NCBI RefSeq assembly: GCF_014649335.1
Contig: NZ_BMSV01000011.1
Location: forward strand, 186,001 to 250,000
Source: Streptomyces roseolilacinus
GTDB lineage: Bacteria > Actinomycetota > Actinomycetes > Streptomycetales > Streptomycetaceae
Reading direction: 5' to 3'
DNA length: 64,000 nucleotides
Made by a program: the position numbers and the translations under genes. Each line of letters opens with the position of its first letter. Position 1 is the first letter of the stretch. Under the pieces are notes generated by a model that saw only the letters and a list, made by a program, of their open reading frames with translations, was not told the DNA's origin and did no database searches. Positions 40,524 through 47,361 of the stretch are shown here, one piece after another.

Positions 40524-41156
40524 ATGTCCACCCATGCCAAGCGTGAACGACTGCTCCTGGCCGACCTGTTGGAGGCGGCGGGCCCCGACGCCCCGACCCT
40601 CTGCGACGGCTGGACCACCCGCGACCTGGCCGCCCACGTGGTGGTGCGCGAGCGCCGCCCGGACGCGGCGGCGGGCGTCCTGCTGGGACCCCTGCGAAGC
40701 CGGCTGGAGCGGGTGCAGGCGGAGTTCGCCGCGAAGCCGTACGAGGAGCTGGTCCGGCTGGTCCGGACGGGCCCGCCGCGGATGTCCCCGTTCTCGATCA
40801 AGCAGGTCGACGAGGGCGCCAACACCGTGGAGTTCTACGTCCACGCCGAGGACGTGCGGCGGGCGCAGGCGGACTGGACGCCGCGCGAGGTCGACCCGGT
40901 GTTCGCGAACGCGCTGTGGGCCCGGCTGGAGAAGGCGGCCCGCCTGGTCGGGCGGCGCTGCCCGGTGGGGCTCGTCGTGCGCCGCCCGGACGGCCGGACG
41001 GCCGTCGCGCGCCGCGGCGTGCCGGTGGTCACGGTGACCGGCGAACCGGGCGAGCTGACGCTGTTCCTGTACGGGCGGCAGGGCGCCGCCCGGGTGGAGC
41101 TGGACGGGGACAAGGAGGCGGTCGCCCGCGTCCTCGAGGCGCGGCTGGGGGTCTGA
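40524..41156 (+). CDS. TIGR03085-family (mycothiol-dependent/DinB-like) protein
   Basis: A 210-residue protein of the actinobacterial TIGR03085 group within the DinB/mycothiol-dependent maleylpyruvate isomerase-like superfamily. Key features: RERLLLADLLEAAGPDAPTLCDGWTTRDLAAHVVVRERRPDAAAG in pieces (with the metal-ligand His of TTRDLAAH) and later NTVEFYVHAEDVRRAQ (second His). It could be a metal-dependent thiol transferase; no substrate is known. It is the only plus-strand gene in the 33.6-47.2 kb amino-acid block, divergent from hisI. The leaderless start at 40524 is favoured. Confidence 0.8.
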   Translation: MSTHAKRERLLLADLLEAAGPDAPTLCDGWTTRDLAAHVVVRERRPDAAAGVLLGPLRSRLERVQAEFAAKPYEELVRLVRTGPPRMSPFSIKQVDEGANTVEFYVHAEDVRRAQADWTPREVDPVFANALWARLEKAARLVGRRCPVGLVVRRPDGRTAVARRGVPVVTVTGEPGELTLFLYGRQGAARVELDGDKEAVARVLEARLGV

Positions 41157-41301
41157 GACCGCGCTCGGGGCCGCGGCGGCCGGCGGGTACGCGGACGGCG
41201 AGGAGGAGGCGCACGCCCTCTCCGCGTCGACCCGGGCGGGCGCTGTTCGCCCGGCGCGCCGGGCCGGGACGTGGGGCCGCTGCCGGAGCCGGGAGCGCGG
41301 G

Positions 41302-41345
41302 CGCCCTCCCGGTGCCCCGCCGGGGCGGGACGGGCCGGGAGGGCG
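41302..41345 (-). terminator. his operon terminator after hisF
   Basis: CGCCCTCCCGG (41302-41312) pairs with CCGGGAGGGCG (41335-41345), 11 bp, with a CCCCGC/GCGGG mini-stem inside, 4 nt past the hisF stop. It would also stop the plus-strand TIGR03085 transcript. Confidence 0.75.
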
Positions 41346-41349
41346 GACC

Positions 41350-42120
41350 TCAGCGGACGGGGTGGCCGGCCTCCCGGAGGGTGGCCTTCACCTCGCCGAT
41401 CCGCAGGTCGCCGAAGTGGAACACGGACGCCGCCAGGACGGCGTCCGCGCCGGCCTCGATCGCGGGCGGGAAGTGGCCGAGCGCGCCGGCGCCGCCGGAC
41501 GCGATCACCGGCACGGTGACGTGCTCGCGGACCGCCGTGATCATCGCGGTGTCGTAGCCGTCCTTGGTGCCGTCCGCGTCCATGGAGTTCAGCAGGATCT
41601 CCCCGGCGCCCAGCTCCGCGGCCCGGTGGGCCCACTCCACGGCGTCGATGCCGGTCCCCCGGCGCCCGCCGTGCGTGGTGACCTCGAACCCGGACGGCGT
41701 GCTGGTGCCCTCCGGGCAGCGCCGGGCGTCCACGGACAGCACGAGCACCTGGCTGCCGAACCGCTCGGAGACCTCCCGAATCAGCTCGGGCCGGGCGATC
41801 GCGGCGGTGTTGACGCCGACCTTGTCCGCGCCGGCGCGCAGCAGCCGGTCCACGTCGTCGGCGGCGCGCACGCCGCCGCCCACGGTGAGCGGGATGAACA
41901 CCTGCTCGGCGGTGCGCCGCACCACGTCGTAGGTGGTCTCCCGGTTGCCGGACGACGCGGTGATGTCGAGGAACGTCAGCTCGTCGGCGCCCTCGGCGTC
42001 GTACAGCTTCGCCATCTCCACGGGGTCGCCCGCGTCGCGCAGGTTGCGGAAGTTGACGCCCTTGACGACGCGGCCGTTGTCCACGTCCAGGCAGGGGATG
42101 ACTCGGACCGCGAGGCTCAT
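41350..42120 (-). CDS. hisF: Imidazole glycerol phosphate synthase cyclase subunit
   Basis: A 256-residue TIM barrel that uses ammonia made by HisH to form imidazole glycerol phosphate and AICAR. The catalytic Asp is in RVIPCLDVDNGRVVKGVNF and the second in LNSMDADGTKDGYD; phosphate loops are VGGGVRAADD and ASGGAGALGHF. ATG at 42120 overlaps the ridA-like stop by 4 nt. It is the last gene of the his operon. Confidence 0.96.
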   Translation of the reverse strand: MSLAVRVIPCLDVDNGRVVKGVNFRNLRDAGDPVEMAKLYDAEGADELTFLDITASSGNRETTYDVVRRTAEQVFIPLTVGGGVRAADDVDRLLRAGADKVGVNTAAIARPELIREVSERFGSQVLVLSVDARRCPEGTSTPSGFEVTTHGGRRGTGIDAVEWAHRAAELGAGEILLNSMDADGTKDGYDTAMITAVREHVTVPVIASGGAGALGHFPPAIEAGADAVLAASVFHFGDLRIGEVKATLREAGHPVR

Positions 42121-42524
42121 GACGCGGCTCCTCCGTTCGTGCGGTACGCCTCGACCTCGACCTCGACGACGAGCCGGGGGTCGACGAGGCCGGAGACGAT
42201 GAGCATCGACGCGGCGGGGCGGACCGCGCCGAACAGCTCCTTGTGGGCGCGGCCGACCTCCTCCACGTCCCGTGCGTGGGTGAGGTACATGCGGGTGCGG
42301 ACCACGTCCGCCGGGCCGAGGCCCAGCTGCCGCAGCGCGTCGAACGCCACCTCGAAGGCGTTGAGGGTCTGCTCGTACGGGCCCCCGTCCTCGACGGCGC
42401 CGTCGACGACGGACGTGCAGCCGGAGACCAGGACCAGGCCGTGGGGCAGCTCCACCGCGCGGGAGTAGCCGAACTGCTCCTCCCAGGGCGCGCCGGTGGC
42501 GACCCTGCGCACGGACTCGGTCAT
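42117..42524 (-). CDS. RidA-family enamine/imine deaminase inside the his operon
   Basis: A 135-residue RidA/YjgF-like protein. It keeps the fold pattern (HGLVLVSGCTSVV, YEQTLNAFEVAFDALRQLGLGPADVVRTRMYLTHA) and the conserved Arg in VVRTRMYL. RidA proteins hydrolyse reactive 2-aminoacrylate-type enamines made by PLP enzymes; this divergent clade may have another imine substrate. It overlaps both neighbours by 4 nt (ATGA with priA and with hisF), so it is a fixed part of the operon. A link to PLP-dependent HisC or to a labile his intermediate is inference. Confidence 0.85.
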   Translation of the reverse strand: MTESVRRVATGAPWEEQFGYSRAVELPHGLVLVSGCTSVVDGAVEDGGPYEQTLNAFEVAFDALRQLGLGPADVVRTRMYLTHARDVEEVGRAHKELFGAVRPAASMLIVSGLVDPRLVVEVEVEAYRTNGGAAS

Positions 42525-43246
42525 GCGGACACCGCCGCGAGCGCTTCCTCGAGGGTGAAGGCCTTCGCGTACAGGGCCTTGCCGACGATGGCGCCCTCGA
42601 CGCCCAGCGGGACCAGCTCGGCGATGGCGCGCAGGTCGTCGAGGGAGGAGACGCCGCCGGAGGCGACGACGGGCCGGTCGGTGGCGGCGCAGACGTCGCG
42701 CAGCAGCCCCAGGTTGGGCCCCTGGAGGGTGCCGTCCTTGGCGATGTCGGTGACGACGTACCGGGCGCAGCCCTCGGAGTCGAGGCGCGCCAGGGTCTCG
42801 TACAGGTCCCCGCCGTCGCGGGTCCAGCCGCGGCCGCGCAGGGTGGTGCCGCGCACGTCGAGGCCGACGGCGATCCTGTCGCCGTGCTCGGCGATGACCT
42901 TGGCGACCCACTCGGGGGTCTCCAGGGCGGCGGTGCCGAGGTTGACGCGGGTGCAGCCGGTGGCGAGGGCGGCGGCGAGGGTGGCGTCGTCGCGGATGCC
43001 GCCGGACAGCTCGACCTTGATGTCCATGGCCCGGGTGACCTCGGCGATCAGGTCGCGGTTGTCGCCGGTGCCGAAGGCGGCGTCGAGGTCGACGAGGTGG
43101 AGCCACTCGGCGCCCGCGCGCTGCCAGGCCAGGGCCGCCTCCAGCGGGGAGCCGTAGGACGTCTCCGTGCCGGACTCGCCGTGGACGAGCCGTACGGCCT
43201 GACCGTCCCGGACGTCGACGGCGGGGAGGAGTTCGAGCTTGGTCAT
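42521..43246 (-). CDS. priA: Bifunctional HisA/TrpF isomerase PriA
   Basis: A 241-residue TIM barrel of the HisA type: LLPAVDVRDGQAVRLVHG (catalytic Asp near residue 11), HLVDLDAAFGTG, KVELSGGIRD, RVNLGTAAL, VGLDVRG and YVVTDIAKDGTL (second Asp). In actinobacteria this protein performs both ProFAR isomerisation in histidine synthesis and PRA isomerisation in tryptophan synthesis. No trpF is found in the trp cluster here, which supports PriA rather than plain HisA. The start at 43246 is 44 nt from the hisH stop. Confidence 0.95.
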   Translation of the reverse strand: MTKLELLPAVDVRDGQAVRLVHGESGTETSYGSPLEAALAWQRAGAEWLHLVDLDAAFGTGDNRDLIAEVTRAMDIKVELSGGIRDDATLAAALATGCTRVNLGTAALETPEWVAKVIAEHGDRIAVGLDVRGTTLRGRGWTRDGGDLYETLARLDSEGCARYVVTDIAKDGTLQGPNLGLLRDVCAATDRPVVASGGVSSLDDLRAIAELVPLGVEGAIVGKALYAKAFTLEEALAAVSA

Positions 43247-43289
43247 CTCAGCGGTCCTAGCCTCTAAGAGCGGGTGCGGAAAGGGCGGG

Positions 43290-43946
43290 TCAGAAGGTCT
43301 TGAGCCAGTTGGAGAGCAGCTGGGCCCCGGCGTCGCCGGACTTCTCCGGGTGGAACTGGGTCGCCCACAGGGCGCCGTTCTCCACGGCGGCGACGAACCG
43401 TTCGCCGTGCGCGGACCAGGTGACCCTGGGGGGGCGCAGGGCGGGGTTGACGGTCTCCAGGGTCCAGTCGGTCACGGCGTACGAGTGCACGAAGTAGAAC
43501 CGCTCGTCGGGGTCGACCCCGGCGAACAGCTCGCTGTCGGCGGGCGCCTCGACGGTGTTCCAGCCCATGTGCGGGATGACGGGCGCCTTGAGCGGGCCGA
43601 CCGTCCCGGGCCACTCGTCGAGGCCCTCGGTCTCGACGCCGTGCTCGACGCCGCGCGCGAACAGGATCTGCATGCCGACGCAGATGCCCATGACGGGCCG
43701 GCCGCCGGAGAGCCTGCGGCCGACGATCCAGTCCCCGCGGGCCTCCTTCAGCCCGGCCATGCAGGCGGAGAAGGCGCCGACCCCGGGGACGAGGAGCCCG
43801 TCGGCGTTCATGGCCCGGTCGTAGTCGCGGGTGATCTCGACGTCGGCGCCCACGCGCGCGAGGGCGCGCTCGGCGGAGCGGACGTTGCCGAACCCGTAGT
43901 CGAAGACGACGACTTTCTTCGCGGTGCTGCTGTTCATTCGGGTCAT
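43290..43946 (-). CDS. hisH: Imidazole glycerol phosphate synthase glutaminase subunit
   Basis: A 218-residue class I glutamine amidotransferase that supplies ammonia to HisF. The catalytic Cys is in VMGICVGMQILF, and His and Glu are in WATQFHPEKSGDAG. The N-terminal FDYGFGNVRSAERAL is typical. ATG at 43946 overlaps the stop of the upstream 55-codon ORF (ATGA); an ATG three codons later (43937) gives a start matching the S. coelicolor protein as I recall it and is an equal alternative. Confidence 0.95.
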   Translation of the reverse strand: MTRMNSSTAKKVVVFDYGFGNVRSAERALARVGADVEITRDYDRAMNADGLLVPGVGAFSACMAGLKEARGDWIVGRRLSGGRPVMGICVGMQILFARGVEHGVETEGLDEWPGTVGPLKAPVIPHMGWNTVEAPADSELFAGVDPDERFYFVHSYAVTDWTLETVNPALRPPRVTWSAHGERFVAAVENGALWATQFHPEKSGDAGAQLLSNWLKTF

Positions 43947-44110
43947 TCCCAGATTCCCTGGATCCTCAGGACGCCGGCGAGGAGGCACATGCCGGAGGCG
44001 ACGGCGAGCAGGACGACGACGCCCTTGGGCATCTTCTGCCGGGTGAAGGAGTAGACGCCGCCGGCCAGGAACAGGCCGACGACGATCAGGACGGTCGACA
44101 GGCCGGTCAC
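43943..44110 (-). CDS. 55-residue two-span membrane protein between hisB and hisH
   Basis: Translated from GTG at 44110: a TGLSTVLIVVGLFLAGGVYS span, a short basic turn (FTRQKMPKG) and a second span (VVVLLAVASGMCLLAGVLRI), ending QGIWE. It is too short to be caught by most gene lists but is bounded by hisB (70 nt upstream) and overlaps hisH by 4 nt, so it is probably real. An unassigned ORF in this place is known in Streptomyces his operons. No function is assigned; a small hairpin membrane protein is all that can be said. Confidence 0.75.
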   Translation of the reverse strand: MTGLSTVLIVVGLFLAGGVYSFTRQKMPKGVVVLLAVASGMCLLAGVLRIQGIWE

Positions 44111-44180
44111 CGCGGGCCCCCGTCCGCCGCTCCGCCCGCGCGGCGCGGGGCGGCCGGAGCCGCGGCCGCGCGTGCGCCGC

Positions 44181-44774
44181 TCACAGGGCGCCCTTCGTCG
44201 ACGGCAGGATGCCGGCGGCGCGCGGGTCGCGCTCGGAGGCGTACCGCAGGGCGCGGGCGAGGGCCTTGAACTGGCACTCCACGATGTGGTGGGCGTTGCG
44301 CCCGTACGGGACGTGGACGTGCAGCGCGATCTGGGCCTGGGCGACGAACGACTCCAGGATGTGCCGGGTCATCGTCGTGTCGTACGAGCCGATCATCGGC
44401 GCCATGTTCTCGGGCTCGGTGTGCACGAGGTACGGGCGGCCGGAGAGGTCGACGGTGACCTGGGCGAGGGACTCGTCCAGCGGGACCGTGCAGTTGCCGA
44501 AGCGGTAGATGCCGACCTTGTCCCCGAGGGCCTGCTTGAAGGCGGCGCCGAGGGCGAGGGCGGTGTCCTCGATCGTGTGGTGGGAGTCGATGTGCAGGTC
44601 GCCGTCGGTCTTGACCGTGAGGTCGAACAGCCCGTGGCGGCCGAGCTGGTCGAGCATGTGGTCGTAGAAGCCGACGCCGGTGGCGACGTCGACCTTCCCG
44701 GTGCCGTCGAGGTCGATCTCGACGACGACGGACGTCTCCTTGGTGGTGCGCTCGACCCGTCCTACGCGGCTCAT
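44181..44774 (-). CDS. hisB: Imidazoleglycerol-phosphate dehydratase
   Basis: A 197-residue Mn-dependent dehydratase. The duplicated metal-binding motifs are FYDHMLDQLGRHG with DLHIDSHHTIEDTALALG, and then FVAQAQIALHVHVPYGRNAHHIVECQFKALARAL in pieces. It is monofunctional; the histidinol-phosphatase domain found in E. coli HisB is absent, so the phosphatase is encoded elsewhere. ATG at 44774 overlaps the hisC stop by 4 nt. Confidence 0.95.
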   Translation of the reverse strand: MSRVGRVERTTKETSVVVEIDLDGTGKVDVATGVGFYDHMLDQLGRHGLFDLTVKTDGDLHIDSHHTIEDTALALGAAFKQALGDKVGIYRFGNCTVPLDESLAQVTVDLSGRPYLVHTEPENMAPMIGSYDTTMTRHILESFVAQAQIALHVHVPYGRNAHHIVECQFKALARALRYASERDPRAAGILPSTKGAL

Positions 44775-45883
44775 GAGCTCTGCTCCTTCCTCAGTGCGCG
44801 AACCGCATCCAGGAACGCGTCGTTCTCTTGCGGGGTGCCGGCCGTGACCCGCAGCCAGCCCGGTACGCCGTTGTCGCGGACCAGGACGCCGTGGTCGAGG
44901 ATCCTCCGCCACACGGCGCGGGCGTCCTCGAAGCGTCCGAACTGGACGAAGTTGGCGTCGGAGTCGGTGACCTCGTAGCCCGCGGCGCGCAGCTCGGCGA
45001 CGAGCCGGTCCCGTTCGGTCTTGAGGTGTTCGACGTACCCCAGCAGCGTATCGGTGTGTTCGAGCGCGGCGAGCGCGGTGGCCTGGGTGACGGCGGACAG
45101 GTGGTACGGCAGGCGGACCAGCTGGACGGCGTCGACGACGGCCGGGTGGGCGGCGAGGTAGCCGAGGCGGAGCCCGGCGGCGCCGAACGCCTTCGACATC
45201 GTGCGGGAGACCACCAGGTGCGGGCGGCCCTCGATGAGCGGCAGCAGCGACGGGCGGTGGCTGAACTCGACGTACGCCTCGTCGACGACGACCAGGGACG
45301 GCTTGGCGGCCTGGGCGGCGTCGTGGAGGGCCAGCACCGTGTCGGCGTCGACGGCGGTGCCGGTGGGGTTGTTGGGGGAGGTGACGAACACCACGTCGGG
45401 GCGGTGCTCGGCGATGGCCGCCGTGGCGGCCGCCACGTCGAGGCCGAAGTCGTCGCGGCGGGGGCCGGAGATCCAGCCGGTGCCGGTGCCGCGGGAGATC
45501 AGGCCGTGCATGGAGTACGAGGGCTCGAAGCCCAGCGCGGTCCTGCCGGGGCCGCCGAAGGTCTGCAGGAGCTGCTGGAGGACCTCGTTGGAGCCGTTGG
45601 CCGCCCAGACCTGGCCCGTGCCGACCTCGTACCCGGTGGTGCGGGTGAGGTAGCGGGCCAGCTGGGTGCGCAGCTCGACCGCGTCGCGGTCGGGGTAGCG
45701 GTTGAGGTGCCGGGCGGCCTCCCGGACCCGCTCCGCGATGCGCTCGACGAGCGGCTCGGGCAGGGGGTAGGGGTTCTCGTTGGTGTTGAGGCGGACGGGG
45801 ACGTCGAGCTGGGGGGCGCCGTAGGGCGTCTTGCCGCGCAGCTCGTCGCGGATGGGCAGGTCGTCGATGCGCACGTCGGTCAC
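44771..45883 (-). CDS. hisC: Histidinol-phosphate aminotransferase
   Basis: A 370-residue fold-type I PLP enzyme converting imidazole-acetol phosphate and glutamate to histidinol phosphate. It shows LNTNENPYPLPEPL, the substrate-region AANGSNEVLQQLL, SPNNPTGTAV, VVDEAYVEF, the PLP-lysine motif RTMSKAFGAAGLRLGY and a C-terminal Arg in PGWLRVTAGTPQEN. GTG at 45883 overlaps the hisD stop (GTGA). Confidence 0.95.
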   Translation of the reverse strand: MTDVRIDDLPIRDELRGKTPYGAPQLDVPVRLNTNENPYPLPEPLVERIAERVREAARHLNRYPDRDAVELRTQLARYLTRTTGYEVGTGQVWAANGSNEVLQQLLQTFGGPGRTALGFEPSYSMHGLISRGTGTGWISGPRRDDFGLDVAAATAAIAEHRPDVVFVTSPNNPTGTAVDADTVLALHDAAQAAKPSLVVVDEAYVEFSHRPSLLPLIEGRPHLVVSRTMSKAFGAAGLRLGYLAAHPAVVDAVQLVRLPYHLSAVTQATALAALEHTDTLLGYVEHLKTERDRLVAELRAAGYEVTDSDANFVQFGRFEDARAVWRRILDHGVLVRDNGVPGWLRVTAGTPQENDAFLDAVRALRKEQSS

Positions 45884-47202
45884 TGCTGCGGCACCTTCCA
45901 TCCGAAGCGGGCCTTCACGGCCGCGCCGTGCGCCGGCAGGTCCTCCGCCTCGGCGAGGGTGACCACGTGGTGGGTGACCTCGGCGAGCGCCTCGCGCGTG
46001 TAGTCCACGATGTGGATGCCGCGCAGGAAGGACTGGACGGACAGGCCCGAGGAGTGGCAGGCGCAGCCGCCGGTGGGCAGGACGTGGTTGGAGCCGGCGC
46101 AGTAGTCCCCGAGGGAGACCGGCGACCAGGGGCCGACGAAGATCGCGCCGGCGTTGCGGACGCGCTGGGCGACGGCGGCGGCGTCGGCGGTCTGGATCTC
46201 CAGGTGCTCGGCGCCGTACGCGTCGACGACGCGCAGGCCCTCGTCGATCCCGTCGACGAGGACGATCGCGGACTGCCTGCCGCGCAGGGCGGGCAGGATG
46301 CGGTCGTCGACGTGCTTGGTCGCGGCGATCTGCGGCTCCAGCTCGTGCTCGACGGCGTCGGCCAGCTCGGCGGAGTCGGTGACGAGGACGGCGGCGGCGA
46401 GCGGGTCGTGCTCGGCCTGGCTGATCAGGTCGGCGGCGACGTGGACCGGGTCGGCGGTGGCGTCGGCGAGGACGGCGATCTCGGTGGGGCCGGCCTCCGT
46501 GTCGATGCCGATGCGGCCGGTGAAGTACCGCTTGGCGGCGGCGACCCAGATGTTGCCGGGGCCGGTGACCATGTCGGCGGGGGCGCAGGACTCCGTGCCG
46601 TACGCGAACATGGCGACGGCCTGGGCGCCGCCCACCGCGTACACCTCGTCGACGCCGAGGAGGGCGCACGCGGCGAGGATCGTGGGGTGCGGCAGGCCGC
46701 CGAACTCCTTCTGCGGCGGGGAGGCGAGGGCGACCGACTCGACGCCCGCCTCCTGCGCCGGCACGGCGTTCATGATCACGGACGAGGGGTAGACGGAGCG
46801 GCCGCCCGGCGCGTACAGGCCGACGCGCCCGACGGGGACCCACTTCTCGGTGACCGTGCCGCCGGGCACGACCTGGGTGGTGTGCGCGGTGCGGCGCTGC
46901 GCGCGGTGGACGGTCCGGGCGCGGCGGATGGACTCCTCCAGGCCGGCGCGGACGGCCGGGTCCAGCTCCTCCAGGGCGCGGGCCAGCGCGGCGGCCGGAA
47001 CCCGCACCTGGTCGAGGGTGACGCCGTCGAACCGCTCGGCGTAGTCGATCAGCGCCGCGTCGCCCCGATGATGCACGGCCTCGCAGATGGGCCGCACCTT
47101 CTCCAGGGCGGCTTCCACGTCGAACTCGGCACGGGGCAGCAGGTCGCGCAGGGCGCCGCCGGTCGGCAGGGCGTCGCCTCGCAGATCGATTCGTGAGATC
47201 AC
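45880..47202 (-). CDS. hisD: Histidinol dehydrogenase
   Basis: A 440-residue zinc enzyme that oxidises histidinol to histidine with two NAD. Motifs: EKWVPVGRVGLYAPGG, MNAVPAQEAGV, TGPGNIWVAAAKRYF, EAGPTEIAVLAD, and LSVQSFLRGIHIVDYTREALAEV in pieces. The C-terminal zinc/substrate His and Glu are in this last region. GTG at 47202 (VISRIDLRGDALPTGG) has no Shine-Dalgarno; GAGAAT is 6 nt upstream, so the mRNA may be leaderless. It is the first gene of hisDCB-orf-hisH-priA-ridA-hisF. A perfect dyad lies 40 bp upstream. Confidence 0.95.
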   Translation of the reverse strand: MISRIDLRGDALPTGGALRDLLPRAEFDVEAALEKVRPICEAVHHRGDAALIDYAERFDGVTLDQVRVPAAALARALEELDPAVRAGLEESIRRARTVHRAQRRTAHTTQVVPGGTVTEKWVPVGRVGLYAPGGRSVYPSSVIMNAVPAQEAGVESVALASPPQKEFGGLPHPTILAACALLGVDEVYAVGGAQAVAMFAYGTESCAPADMVTGPGNIWVAAAKRYFTGRIGIDTEAGPTEIAVLADATADPVHVAADLISQAEHDPLAAAVLVTDSAELADAVEHELEPQIAATKHVDDRILPALRGRQSAIVLVDGIDEGLRVVDAYGAEHLEIQTADAAAVAQRVRNAGAIFVGPWSPVSLGDYCAGSNHVLPTGGCACHSSGLSVQSFLRGIHIVDYTREALAEVTHHVVTLAEAEDLPAHGAAVKARFGWKVPQQ

Positions 47203-47241
47203 AGGTCAATTCTCGCAGACGGGTTCGCGGCCCCGGCCGTC

Positions 47242-47260
47242 CGTATCACTGGCTGATACG
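47242..47260. promoter_or_regulatory. Perfect dyad between hisD and the plus-strand membrane-protein gene
   Basis: CGTATCA, 5 nt, TGATACG: perfect 7-bp arms at about -40 to -58 from the hisD start and 102-120 bp before the divergent gene's TTG. Position and symmetry suggest an operator; it is not a T-box. Confidence 0.6.
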
Positions 47261-47361
47261 CGCCACACCGTCCTTCGGTCGTCACACCTGACCGTTGGCG
47301 TTCAGTCCGTCACTCAGAGGGAAGAACAGCCGTACGACCAGGGGAAGTGAGGGGGGCGGCC

